64,000 nt of DNA from Hyphomicrobium sp. (GTDB lineage: Bacteria > Pseudomonadota > Alphaproteobacteria > Rhizobiales > Hyphomicrobiaceae). This document shows, piece by piece, positions 9,144-17,718 of the stretch. The position numbers and the translations under genes are program-made. The notes beneath the pieces were generated by a model. The model was not told the origin of the DNA, did no database searches, and worked only from the letters and a program-made list of their open reading frames with translations. The stretch is from positions 1-64,000 of the forward strand of contig JABFRT010000023.1 in assembly GCA_013141015.1 (NCBI GenBank). Reading direction: 5' to 3'. Each line of letters begins with the position of its first letter. Position 1 is the first letter of the stretch.

Positions 9144-9827
9144 ATGAACTTCAAAGCGCTTGGTGCCGAGGTGACCGGCACATTCATGCTCACGGCAGCC
9201 GTGCTCGGCGCGGCGTTCTATTCGTTTGGCGGAGCGCCCGGTGTTGCCGGCGGCGCCGGCATCGTTGGCGTGGCGCTGTCGATCGGCCTGGCTGTCATGG
9301 CAACGGCATATGCCATCGGCCACGTCTCAGGTGGCCACTATAATCCAGCCGTCACGCTCGGCCTCGTTGCCGGTGGACGTTTCCCGCTTGCCGATGCACC
9401 CGGCTACATCGCAGCTCAGGTTATCGGTGCGTGCTCTGCGTGCGGGGTGTTCTCCCTGATCGGCCACACAGGTGAAACCTTTGCCGCCAATGGCTGGGGC
9501 AAGCCGTTCTCGATGCTTGATGCCACGATGGGCCAGGTGTTCGTTATCGAAACCGTGCTGACCGCGTTCTTCCTGCTGGTGATCATGGGCGTGACGCGGA
9601 AAAATGGTCCAGCGCTGCTGGCGCCGGTTGCCATTGGCCTGACACTGACTGTCATCCATCTGATGTCGATCCCCATCTCGAACACCTCGGTTAATCCGGC
9701 GCACTCAATGGGCCCGGCGCTCTATGCGGGCGGGGCTGCATTGTCTCAGGTTTGGCTGTTCTGGGTGGCGCCAATCCTCGGCGGCGTTATCGGCGGCAAA
9801 CTCGGCAATTGGCTGCTTGGCGAATAG
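9144..9827 (+). CDS. Aquaporin Z-like channel with altered selectivity filter
   Basis: 227-residue six-span membrane channel of the MIP family. The first NPA box is in HYNPAVTLG (N67) and the second in SVNPAHSMG (N184). The AqpZ-type filter His is kept in LTVIHLMSIP and the Thr in NTSVNPA. The nearly invariant filter Arg that directly follows the second NPA is His187, encoded by CAC where CGC would give Arg. That change would widen and alter the pore constriction, so water selectivity and proton exclusion may differ. The ATG at 9144 follows GGGGAC and fits the usual family start; an in-frame start at 9063 would add 27 unlikely residues. Confidence 0.88.
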   Translation: MNFKALGAEVTGTFMLTAAVLGAAFYSFGGAPGVAGGAGIVGVALSIGLAVMATAYAIGHVSGGHYNPAVTLGLVAGGRFPLADAPGYIAAQVIGACSACGVFSLIGHTGETFAANGWGKPFSMLDATMGQVFVIETVLTAFFLLVIMGVTRKNGPALLAPVAIGLTLTVIHLMSIPISNTSVNPAHSMGPALYAGGAALSQVWLFWVAPILGGVIGGKLGNWLLGE

Positions 9828-10175
9828 AGAGCGCGCTTTTATTGTGCACTATCAAGGAGGGCGGCTGCAAAGCCGCCCTTTTGCCGTAGTCCGGCAAAAT
9901 CCGGATGTGACCAGCGAGGCAGGGCCTGCGTCAATACTCCCCGCCGAATTCAAGCCAAAATCTGAGTTTTCCTTGCGTCAGGGCTTGAGGTATGCGAGCA
10001 CCCAAGCGTGCCGGAGCGCAGGGGATCGATTTGATCTTTTTTATGCTTTTTTGATCCATCTCTCCCCATTTGGCTTTTGTCCTTTTCGGCACGTGTCCCC
10101 CTGCGCTCTCGTCTAATGCCCCCGCCAGCGCAATGCTCCGGGAGCGATTGAGTATGCAGATGGAGACGATGTCTT
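9828..10175. other. Intergenic region before the DEAD-box helicase
   Basis: 348 bases holding a terminator for the aquaporin gene at 9858-9882, then a long leader before the helicase TTG start. Long leaders are common for cold-regulated helicase genes, but no cold-shock element is recognised here. No gene is seen. Confidence 0.5.
9858..9882 (+). terminator. Rho-independent terminator after the aquaporin gene
   Basis: AGGGCGGCT, loop GCAA, AGCCGCCCT forms a perfect 9-bp GC-rich stem followed by a T-run, 30 bases after the aquaporin stop codon. Confidence 0.85.
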
Positions 10176-12161
10176 TTGGAAACGACGACCTTCGCTGACT
10201 TAGGGCTTTCGCCCAAGGTGCAGGCGGCTATCACTGCCGCCGGATACGCCAACCCGACCCCCATTCAATCGGCCGCCATTCCTGTTGCCGTCACAGGCCG
10301 TGATGTTCTTGGCATCGCCCAAACCGGCACGGGCAAAACCGCGTCGTTCGTGCTGCCGATGATCACGCGGCTCGAAACCGGCCGGGCGCGCGCCCGCATG
10401 CCACGCTCGCTGATCTTGGCGCCGACACGTGAGCTTGCGGCACAGGTTGAACAGAGCTTCGATAAATACGGCATCAATCACAAGCTGACCGTCGCCCTGC
10501 TGATCGGCGGCGTGTCGATGGACGAGCAGGTCAAAAAGCTCGACCGCGGAGTTGACGTTTTGATCGCGACGCCGGGCCGGTTGCTCGATCATTTCGGGCG
10601 CGGACGCATTATGCTGATGGGCGTCGAGATTTTGGTGATCGACGAAGCCGACCGGATGCTCGATATGGGTTTCATCCCGGATATCGAGAAGATCTGCAAG
10701 CTGCTGCCGCCGCGCCGCCAGACGCTGTTTTTCTCGGCAACCATGCCGCCGGAAATCACGCGGCTTGTCAGCCAGTTCCTCAACGATCCCGTGCGCATCG
10801 AAGTGGCAAAGCCCGCCACGACCGCCAAGACGATTACCCAGCGCTTCAAGTTTTGCCCAGATGGCGAAGACTTCGCCAAGCGCGAAGTGCTGCGCGAGTT
10901 GATCAAGACCGGCAACGTCAAGAACGCGATCATCTTCTGCAATCGCAAACGCGACGTGGCCGTGCTGCACAAGTCGCTGGCTAAGCACGGCTTCAATGCG
11001 GGTGCTCTTCATGGCGACATGGAACAGAGCGCGCGCACGGCAACGCTTGATAAGTTCCGCGCTGGCGAAATCATGTTGCTGGCGGCATCTGACGTGGCGG
11101 CCCGCGGCCTCGACATCCCTGACGTCAGCCACGTGTTCAACTTCGATCTGCCGTGGGCGGGCGATGATTACGTGCACCGTATTGGCCGCACTGGCCGCGC
11201 CGGCAAGGAAGGGTATGCCGCATCGCTCGTCAGCCCGGATGATTTGAAGTTCGTGAAAGACATCGAAAAGATCACCGGTGAACCGGCGATCTGGCTCGGC
11301 GACGCACCGACCGACGAAGATTTCGTAAGCGGCGGCAAACGCAAGCGTGGCCGTGGCGGCAAGGGCGCTCCCGCACCGCGTGGCCGCGATGCGCGGGGCG
11401 GAGCAAGTGGCGGCGGAGCGGACGCCCGTCCTGCCCGCCCAGAACGTCAAGAACGTCAAGAACGTCAAGAACGTCAAGAACGTCCTGACCGGCCCGAACG
11501 TAAGGAACGGTCTTGGCCCGCACGTCCGGAACGCCAAGACACGGCAGCAGCCGGACTTGGCGCATCGCCTGACCAAGCAAGCGCCGCACAGCCACCGGCC
11601 CTCAAGCCGGACGGGCAATTGCGTCAGCATCGCGCGGAGCGTCAGCCACGGCCTGAACGCGAACGCCCGGCCCGGCCAGAGCGTCAAGACACACCCGCAC
11701 GTCAAGACACATCCGCACGTGAAGCCCGGCCCACACGTGAAGACCGCCCTGCTCGTGAAGACCGCCCTGCTCGTGAAGACCGCCCTGCTCTTGAAGACCG
11801 GCCTGCTCGTGAAGACCGGCCTGCACGTCAAGAAAGATCTGACCGCCCTGGCCGCACAGACCGTCAGGACCGGCCACAACGCGCCGACCACACCGAACGT
11901 CAACCGCGCCCAGATCGCGGAGAAACCCCGGGTGATGGGCAACGTACCGCGCCGCGCGGCGGTGATCGTCCAGCCCAACAGCCGCGCCAACCGCGTGCCG
12001 ATAGCTGGACGGATACGCCGAAGCCGGATCGCGGCGGCGCGCCGAAGCCGCAATCTAAACCCGGCCCGCAGCAGCAGGGCGACCGGGTCGGCTTCGCTGA
12101 CAGCATGCCGGCCTTCATGCGCAAACCGCCCCGGCCGCTGAAGCAGCCAGGGCGGGGTTAA
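10176..12161 (+). CDS. DEAD-box ATP-dependent RNA helicase with long repetitive tail
   Basis: 661 residues. Residues 1-375 form a RhlE-like two-domain helicase core: AQTGTGKT, PTRELA, TPGRLLD, DEADRML, SATMP, then RGLDIPDVSHVF and HRIGRTGRAGK. The last ~260 residues are low-complexity and rich in Arg, Pro, Glu, Asp and Gln. They include five ERQ/ERP units (DNA 11442-11484, 9-bp period) and five REDRPA units (11736-11825, 18-bp period). Such RNA-binding, disordered tails are known in cold-shock and ribosome-assembly helicases, but this one looks repeat-expanded. The start is a TTG with GGAG upstream; upstream ATGs are out of frame. Confidence 0.88.
   Translation: METTTFADLGLSPKVQAAITAAGYANPTPIQSAAIPVAVTGRDVLGIAQTGTGKTASFVLPMITRLETGRARARMPRSLILAPTRELAAQVEQSFDKYGINHKLTVALLIGGVSMDEQVKKLDRGVDVLIATPGRLLDHFGRGRIMLMGVEILVIDEADRMLDMGFIPDIEKICKLLPPRRQTLFFSATMPPEITRLVSQFLNDPVRIEVAKPATTAKTITQRFKFCPDGEDFAKREVLRELIKTGNVKNAIIFCNRKRDVAVLHKSLAKHGFNAGALHGDMEQSARTATLDKFRAGEIMLLAASDVAARGLDIPDVSHVFNFDLPWAGDDYVHRIGRTGRAGKEGYAASLVSPDDLKFVKDIEKITGEPAIWLGDAPTDEDFVSGGKRKRGRGGKGAPAPRGRDARGGASGGGADARPARPERQERQERQERQERPDRPERKERSWPARPERQDTAAAGLGASPDQASAAQPPALKPDGQLRQHRAERQPRPERERPARPERQDTPARQDTSAREARPTREDRPAREDRPAREDRPALEDRPAREDRPARQERSDRPGRTDRQDRPQRADHTERQPRPDRGETPGDGQRTAPRGGDRPAQQPRQPRADSWTDTPKPDRGGAPKPQSKPGPQQQGDRVGFADSMPAFMRKPPRPLKQPGRG
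11442..11484 (+). repeat. 9-bp tandem repeat inside helicase gene
   Basis: The unit GAACGTCAA is repeated four times exactly with a fifth partial copy, encoding repeated Glu-Arg-Gln. The period is a multiple of three, so copy-number change keeps the frame. Confidence 0.9.
11736..11825 (+). repeat. 18-bp tandem repeat inside helicase gene
   Basis: Five near-identical 18-bp units starting at 11736, 11754, 11772, 11790 and 11808 encode Arg-Glu-Asp-Arg-Pro-Ala. Units 4 and 5 carry single-base changes. The period preserves the reading frame. Confidence 0.9.
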
Positions 12162-12188
12162 GTCGAGACTTGAGGCCGGGCGCGCCGG

Positions 12189-12752
12189 TTAAACCGATGC
12201 GCTCGGCTTGCCCGTTATCATGCGCGCGATCAGTCCATGCTTGTGGAACTTGTCGTGCCAGACGGACGCCGCGATATGCACTAAGACCAGCGCGATCACG
12301 CCGTAGGTCGTCAGCTCGTGCGCCTCTTCGAAGAAGCCGTGATATGGCGAATTGACGCCCAGCAGGTTGGGCACCGGCACGACGCCGAACAAATAGAAAT
12401 CAAGATAAGCTTTACCGGATCCTGCCAGGAACCACCCGGACAGCAGGGCACCGAACACGATCAGGTAAAGCCCCAGGTGGCCGAGGCGCGCAGCCGTCAA
12501 TTCCCATGCCGGCGAATTTCTAGGCGGCAGTGGCGTCGGGTTTGCAACGCGCCAAAATACGCGCAGCAGCATCATGACAAGGATGCTGATGCCGACGGAT
12601 GCGTGGATGCCATAATGATAGACGCGGTCTTCGCGCACCGGCAGGCTCTTCATCCACAGCCCGTAAGCAAACATAGCAACGATAAAGATTGCCAGTCCCC
12701 AATGTAAAATCCGGGCCAGTGAGCCCCAACTCGTTTCCGTATTGCGAAGCAT
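12189..12752 (-). CDS. Cytochrome b561 family protein
   Basis: 187-residue four-helix membrane cytochrome that typically moves electrons between the quinone pool and periplasmic acceptors, or acts with superoxide. Candidate haem ligands are H17 in ILHWG, H46 and H50 in YHYGIH, H145 and H159 (VLVHI). Spans lie about 14-33, 48-66, 90-110 and 147-167. The ATG at 12752 is preceded by GGAGGAG; a longer frame to 12881 has no such site. It follows the TfoX-domain gene on the same strand after a 160-base gap and converges on the helicase gene. Confidence 0.85.
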   Translation of the reverse strand: MLRNTETSWGSLARILHWGLAIFIVAMFAYGLWMKSLPVREDRVYHYGIHASVGISILVMMLLRVFWRVANPTPLPPRNSPAWELTAARLGHLGLYLIVFGALLSGWFLAGSGKAYLDFYLFGVVPVPNLLGVNSPYHGFFEEAHELTTYGVIALVLVHIAASVWHDKFHKHGLIARMITGKPSASV

Positions 12753-12912
12753 ATTTTCTCCTCCATGAGACGAGCAGCCTATACCAATAAAACGTATGCT
12801 CCCTACAACATCCGTCGCCGCAGCTGACCAGAACCTGACATTCATTGTGCCGATTGGCCGCGCACCATCGCAAATCGTCATCCCAATGTCATTTTGGGTG
12901 GGCCAGTGGCTC

Positions 12913-13371
12913 TTAGGTGGTCTTGGGCTTGGATTTTGCCCGGGACAGTGTTCCCGGATTCGCCGCAGCAGATGGGCGTTCGCCGCGCTTTGCGGGCTTT
13001 GAATTCAACGCGCCATTGCCGGCCGGCTGAGACCGTTTGGCCTTCTTGGCATTGGCCGCCACGGAAATTGCCTCACGCGCGAGGTCCAGCATTTCGTCCG
13101 GCTCATCGAACACCCGCTCCGGCGCGCGCCAATAGGACGTCTCGACCGTCCGCGTCTGACCTTCAAACGTGAACGGTGTCATGCCCTCGTCGACATAACG
13201 CACTGACGTCGTGTCATCGGCTTTAAAATAGAGAACGTCGTCTTCAACAAGCGCAAACATCACGCCGCCGCTATAGATGCCGGCCCCGCCAAACATGCGG
13301 CGCACGGAAATCGCGCCGAGGGGTGCGAGAAACTCGCGGACCATATCGAGATAGGCTTGACTGACGGGCAT
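12913..13371 (-). CDS. TfoX N-terminal domain protein
   Basis: 152 residues. Residues 1-100 match the TfoX/Sxy N-terminal fold with the hallmark RRMFGGAGIY near 24-33 and FKADD. The tail is Lys/Ala/Pro-rich and probably disordered. In gammaproteobacteria the family is linked to competence regulation; in alphaproteobacteria single-domain versions are common and uncharacterised. It lies 18 bases downstream of sufA in the same direction, so it may be read with the suf operon without being part of the SUF machine. Confidence 0.8.
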   Translation of the reverse strand: MPVSQAYLDMVREFLAPLGAISVRRMFGGAGIYSGGVMFALVEDDVLYFKADDTTSVRYVDEGMTPFTFEGQTRTVETSYWRAPERVFDEPDEMLDLAREAISVAANAKKAKRSQPAGNGALNSKPAKRGERPSAAANPGTLSRAKSKPKTT

Positions 13372-13389
13372 CGCGTTTGGCCGCGAGAC

Positions 13390-13776
13390 TCAGTGATCGG
13401 TTGGCGCAAAGCCCGCGGGTGTAGCCGGCTCAAGGTTCACACTCTCGCCGCAACCGCACGAACTCTTCTGGTTCGGATTGTTGAACACAAATGCCGACGC
13501 GAGCTTGTCGGTCTTGAAGTCCATCTCGGTGCCGAGAAGATACATGACGGCTGCCGGGTCGATCAGCACCACTGCGCCCTTGTCTTCGATGACTTCGTCG
13601 AACTTGCCGACCTCTTCGGCCCAGCTCATCGTGTATTCCATGCCGGCGCAGCCGCCCTTCTTGACGCCGATCTTCAGCCCTTTGACGCCGGGCTTGGCGG
13701 CCATTAGCGCGCTGACACGAGCCGCTGCGGCGTCCGTCAGGGTCATCACTTTGGGCATCATGCGCAGCGACGGCAT
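13390..13776 (-). CDS. sufA: SufA/IscA-type iron-sulfur carrier
   Basis: 128-residue A-type carrier that accepts Fe-S clusters from the SufBCD scaffold and passes them to apo-proteins. The three ligand cysteines are C43 (GGCAGMEY) and C107/C109 (SSCGCGES). The ATG at 13776 is used; a GTG at 13782 with AAGG closer upstream is equally possible and adds two residues. It is the last recognisable SUF gene of the operon, 67 bases after sufT. Confidence 0.9.
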   Translation of the reverse strand: MPSLRMMPKVMTLTDAAAARVSALMAAKPGVKGLKIGVKKGGCAGMEYTMSWAEEVGKFDEVIEDKGAVVLIDPAAVMYLLGTEMDFKTDKLASAFVFNNPNQKSSCGCGESVNLEPATPAGFAPTDH

Positions 13777-13843
13777 TGGCACTCAATCCTTGTTCAACGT
13801 CTCGGCAATATGGGCATTCGCCCGCAATAAAACCAGTGCTGCC

Positions 13844-14287
13844 TCAGAACATGCCAACCGCGAGCTTGGCTTCGTCTGACATGCGGCTCTGGTCCCACGG
13901 CGGATCGAATACAATTTTTACTTTTGTGCCCGCCACGCCCGGCACCGCGTTCACCGCATTCTCGACCCAGATCGGCATTTCGCCGGCAACCGGGCATCCC
14001 GGCGCTGTCAGCGTCATATCAATCGCCACATTGCGGTCGTCGTCGATCTCGACCTTGTAGATCAAGCCCAACTCATAAATGTCGGATGGAATCTCGGGGT
14101 CATGCACCGTCTTCAAGGCGGCGACGATGTCGGTGGTCAGCCGCTCGATTTCTTCCGGCGGCAGCGCGGGCGAAGTGCTGACGCTTGCAGGCGCTGCGTC
14201 AACCGGCGTCTCCGCGGGCGCATCAAGCGCCGCGACCGCCGCCTTGAGCGCTGATGCGGCGTTGCTTGGCTTGTGTGGGTCGTCCAT
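13844..14287 (-). CDS. sufT: SUF-associated MIP18/DUF59 protein
   Basis: 147 residues. The first ~45 are Ala/Pro-rich, followed by a DUF59/MIP18-like domain with the core HDPEIPSDIYELGLIY and the conserved loop TAPGCPVAG containing its functional Cys. SufT-type proteins help Fe-S cluster maturation under heavy cluster demand. The start codon lies 12 bases after the sufS stop with GAGGA overlapping that stop, showing tight operon coupling. Confidence 0.88.
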   Translation of the reverse strand: MDDPHKPSNAASALKAAVAALDAPAETPVDAAPASVSTSPALPPEEIERLTTDIVAALKTVHDPEIPSDIYELGLIYKVEIDDDRNVAIDMTLTAPGCPVAGEMPIWVENAVNAVPGVAGTKVKIVFDPPWDQSRMSDEAKLAVGMF

Positions 14288-14299
14288 TTTTACAAGTCC

Positions 14300-15583
14300 T
14301 CACGCAAACAGATCATGGGCCTTGGTGAGCGCCGTAACAAGCGCATCAACTTCAGCCTTGGTTGAATACATCGCAAACGACGCGCGGCAGGTGGCCGTCA
14401 CGCCGAGCCGTTCCATCAGTGGCTGCGCGCAGTGGTGGCCGGCCCGGATCGCAACACCGGAGCGGTCGATGATGGTTGAGATGTCGTGTGGATGCAGGCC
14501 GTCCATGGTGAATGAGAATATCGCGCCCTTGTTTGGCGCCGTGCCGTACAGCTTCAGCCACGGCAGCGCGGCCAAGCGTTCGCCTGCATAGACCGCGATT
14601 TCAGCTTCATGGCGGGCGATTTTTTCGCGCCCCACCTGCATCATATAGTTCAAGGCGGCGGCAAGACCGATAGCTTCGACAATGGCCGGAGTGCCCGCTT
14701 CGAACTTGTGCGGCGGCTTGTTGTAGGTGATGCGATCAACGGCAACGGTCTCGATCATGTCGCCACCGCCCTCATAAGGCGGCATGGCTTCCAGATGGCG
14801 CTTCTTGGCGTACAGCACGCCAATACCGGTCGGACCATACGTCTTGTGGCCCGTGAACACATAAAAATCGGCATCCAAATCGCGCACATCGACGCCCATG
14901 TGCACGGCCGCCTGGCTGCCATCGACCAACACCGCGATCCCCTTGGCGTGCGCGATGCGGATGATCTCTTTGACCGGATTGACGGTGCCGAGCACATTCG
15001 ACATATGCGTGATGGCGATCATCTTGGTCTTGGAGGTCAGGATTTTATCGAGCTGATCGATCAGCAGTTCACCGCGATCATTGACCGGCAGCCACTTCAA
15101 CACCGCGCCCTTTTTCTCGCGCAGAAAATGCCACGGCACGATGTTGGCGTGGTGCTCCATGATCGAGAGCACGATTTCATCGCCCTCTGCGATCTCGATT
15201 TCGCCCACGCAACGGGCGACCAGATTGATGGCGCTCGTCGCATTGCGCGTGAAAATGATCTCATCCGCACTGCCGGCATTCAAAAACCGGCGCACGGTTT
15301 CGCGCGCGGCCTCAAAGTGATCGGTCGCGACGTTCGACAGATGATGCAGCCCGCGATGCACGTTGGCATATTCGAAGCGATAGGCGTGATCCATCGCTTC
15401 CAGCACTGAGCGCGGCTTTTGCGCGGACGCGCCGCTATCGAGATAGACCAGCGGCTTGCCGTGGACCTCGCGGTAGAGGATAGGGAAGTCGGCGCGGATG
15501 CGCTCTACGTCATAGGCAGCACCCGTCAGCGCGGTGGTTGCCCCGCCGCTGCGGCTTTCCGGATTGCGTGCTTCGCTGCCCAT
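14300..15583 (-). CDS. sufS: SufS-type cysteine desulfurase
   Basis: 427-residue PLP enzyme that releases sulfur from cysteine as a persulfide for the SUF scaffold. The PLP lysine is K247 in TGHKTYGP and the catalytic cysteine is C385 in RAGHHCAQP, the group II arrangement. The ATG at 15583 follows AGAGGA at proper spacing and lies ten bases after the sufD stop. No sufE partner is seen in the window. This is the second cysteine desulfurase in the operon, the first being fused to IscR at 20440-22005. Confidence 0.95.
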   Translation of the reverse strand: MGSEARNPESRSGGATTALTGAAYDVERIRADFPILYREVHGKPLVYLDSGASAQKPRSVLEAMDHAYRFEYANVHRGLHHLSNVATDHFEAARETVRRFLNAGSADEIIFTRNATSAINLVARCVGEIEIAEGDEIVLSIMEHHANIVPWHFLREKKGAVLKWLPVNDRGELLIDQLDKILTSKTKMIAITHMSNVLGTVNPVKEIIRIAHAKGIAVLVDGSQAAVHMGVDVRDLDADFYVFTGHKTYGPTGIGVLYAKKRHLEAMPPYEGGGDMIETVAVDRITYNKPPHKFEAGTPAIVEAIGLAAALNYMMQVGREKIARHEAEIAVYAGERLAALPWLKLYGTAPNKGAIFSFTMDGLHPHDISTIIDRSGVAIRAGHHCAQPLMERLGVTATCRASFAMYSTKAEVDALVTALTKAHDLFA

Positions 15584-15593
15584 ATCGATTCCT

Positions 15594-16931
15594 CTAGCCT
15601 TTCGCCGCGCTAAGCCACGCGTTTGCGGATCGTGACAGCGCCTCACGCAGGCCGTCGTGCTCCACCTTGTCGAGCGCCTCACCGATGAACGACTCAATCA
15701 GCAACGCGCGCGCCTCATTTTCCGGGATCCCGCGCGACATGCAATAGAACAGCAAATCGGCGTCCAATTCCGCTGAGGTTGTGCCGTGGCCGCAAACCAC
15801 GTCGTCGGCATAGATTTCGAGTTCGGGTTTTGAATCAAACTCCGCGTCGGGTGAAAGCATCAGCGCCTGCGCCATCTGCTTGCCGTCGGTCTTCTGTGCG
15901 TCTGGCCGAACGATGATCTTGCCTTGGAACACGCCGCGGCCGCGATCATCGAGCACGCCTTTGAACAGTTCTCGGCTCTCGCACTGCGGCACCGCGTGAT
16001 CGATCACCAGGGTTGTATCGACGTGCTCCGTTCCGCGCACGAGGTACGCGCCCGACAGGTCGAGCTTGCCGCCAACGCCTGCATACACGGCGTTGATCTG
16101 ATTGCGCGCCAGCGCTTGGCCCGACGTGTATTGGAACCCGCGATACGTCGCGTCGCGGCCGAGACTGACGTTCCAGTTGGCGAGATGCACACTTTTGCCG
16201 CTGCCTGCAGCGATCTTGACGTGGGCAAGCGTGGCGCTTTGCCCAACGGTCAGTTCCGTCAGCGCATTGGTCTGGCCGGACGCCGCCGCGCCGTCGAGCA
16301 CCACGTGCGCCTCAATCACCGTCGCAGCCGAGCCGTCACCGGTGGCAATGATATTGCGCACGGAGGTCAGCTGAGCTGCCGCGCCGGCGGTTGCGAAAAC
16401 CATCAGCAAAGGCTTGGCGAGCGTTGCGCCATCCGCGACGCGGACAATCGCGCCGTCCGTCATGAAGGCGGTGTTGAGCGCGATGGTCGCGTCGCCTTCC
16501 GGGCCCGATGTGCGCATCAAGCCCTCGGCAACCTTATCCTGCGCCGCCGTCAACGCGCGCGACAGCGGCTGCACTTCGAGCCCGCGGATCGCCGCGCCGT
16601 CTGACAGTTCAGCGCGGAAGCTGCCGTTCACAAACACGATCCGCGTCGCGTCGAGCCCGGCCAGCCCACCAAGCGCTCCAGCCAGATCCGCCGCCGTCAC
16701 AAGCGCCGCGTCGCTGACAGCCGGCGGCAGTGCGTCTTTAAGATTGACGCGCAGATCGGTGTATTTCCATTCCTCGACGCGGCGGTGCGGCAATCCGAGC
16801 TTGTTGAATGCACCAATAGCCGTGGCGCGCGCGGCCTGCACGGCGGCACTGCCTGGAAGCTTCGCCGCATTGGCTTCGAACGCTTCACTTAAGCTCTGTT
16901 CGGCTTTGGTCTTTGGGATCGCAACGTTCAT
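15594..16931 (-). CDS. sufD: SufD Fe-S assembly scaffold subunit
   Basis: 445 residues. SufD forms the SufB-SufC2-SufD scaffold and is paralogous to SufB. The C-terminal part shows the family core, including LSPDAEFDSKPELEIYADDV and CGHGTTSAELD with the conserved Cys-His. The ATG at 16931 starts one base after the sufC TGA, so the two are translationally coupled; the longer frame to 17021 would overlap sufC. Confidence 0.93.
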   Translation of the reverse strand: MNVAIPKTKAEQSLSEAFEANAAKLPGSAAVQAARATAIGAFNKLGLPHRRVEEWKYTDLRVNLKDALPPAVSDAALVTAADLAGALGGLAGLDATRIVFVNGSFRAELSDGAAIRGLEVQPLSRALTAAQDKVAEGLMRTSGPEGDATIALNTAFMTDGAIVRVADGATLAKPLLMVFATAGAAAQLTSVRNIIATGDGSAATVIEAHVVLDGAAASGQTNALTELTVGQSATLAHVKIAAGSGKSVHLANWNVSLGRDATYRGFQYTSGQALARNQINAVYAGVGGKLDLSGAYLVRGTEHVDTTLVIDHAVPQCESRELFKGVLDDRGRGVFQGKIIVRPDAQKTDGKQMAQALMLSPDAEFDSKPELEIYADDVVCGHGTTSAELDADLLFYCMSRGIPENEARALLIESFIGEALDKVEHDGLREALSRSANAWLSAAKG

Positions 16932-16932
16932 C

Positions 16933-17688
16933 TCAAGCCGCCTTGCCGGTGTAGCCGGCGTAACCGGACTTTTCGAGTTCAAGCGCCAATTCCTTGCCGC
17001 CCGTCTTCTGGATACGTCCATCAGCCAGCACGTGGACCTTATCGGGCACGATATGATTGAGGAGACGCTGATAATGGGTGATGACCAGTGTTGCGCGATC
17101 CGGTGAGCGCAGCGCGTTGACGCCGTCGGACACGATTTTCAGCGCGTCGATATCGAGACCGCTGTCGGTTTCATCGAGCACGCACAGCGTTGGCTCAAGC
17201 ATCGCCATCTGCAAAATCTCAGAGCGCTTCTTTTCGCCGCCCGAGAACCCGACGTTGACCGGACGCTTCAACATCTCAAAATCGATATTGAGTTTGGCCG
17301 CCTGTTCCTTGACGTACTTCATGAAGCCGGGCGTCGTCATTTCATCCTGGCCGCGCTTCTTGCGGACCGCGTTGACGGCGGTGCGCAGGAACGTCAGGCC
17401 AGCAACGCCCGGAATTTCCATCGGATATTGGAACGCCAGGAACACGCCCTTGGCGGCGCGCTCATCGGGCGCCATTTCGAGAATACTCTCGCCATTCCAG
17501 AGGATATCGCCCTCGGTCACCTCGTAGCCGTCGCGGCCGGCAATCACATACGACAGCGTCGATTTTCCAGAGCCGTTCGGCCCCATGATCGCGTGCACTT
17601 CACCCTTGGGCACGGTGAGCGTAAGCCCCTTGAGGATCTGCTTATCCTCGTCCGCCAACTTCACGTGCAGGTTCTTGATTTCGAGCAT
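16933..17688 (-). CDS. sufC: SufC ATPase of the Fe-S assembly complex
   Basis: 251-residue ABC-type ATPase that drives conformational change of the SufBCD scaffold; it is cytosolic and not a transporter. Walker A GPNGSGKS (36-43), Q-loop FQYP (Q88), signature FSGGEKKR (148-155) and Walker [13 protein letters not shown] (168-179) are all present. It follows the cupin-like gene by 30 bases and is coupled to sufD. Confidence 0.96.
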   Translation of the reverse strand: MLEIKNLHVKLADEDKQILKGLTLTVPKGEVHAIMGPNGSGKSTLSYVIAGRDGYEVTEGDILWNGESILEMAPDERAAKGVFLAFQYPMEIPGVAGLTFLRTAVNAVRKKRGQDEMTTPGFMKYVKEQAAKLNIDFEMLKRPVNVGFSGGEKKRSEILQMAMLEPTLCVLDETDSGLDIDALKIVSDGVNALRSPDRATLVITHYQRLLNHIVPDKVHVLADGRIQKTGGKELALELEKSGYAGYTGKAA

Positions 17689-17718
17689 TTTTCAAATCCC
17701 AACTGTCTATTTACTATT

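Noticed and set aside
10200-12053. 617-codon minus-strand open frame
   Set aside because: Lies fully antisense to the DEAD-box helicase; its length results from the G+C-rich repeat tail.
11347-12141. 264-codon plus-strand frame within the helicase tail
   Set aside because: Out-of-frame reading of the tandem repeats (Lys-Asn-Val repeats); the helicase frame continues correctly to its own stop.
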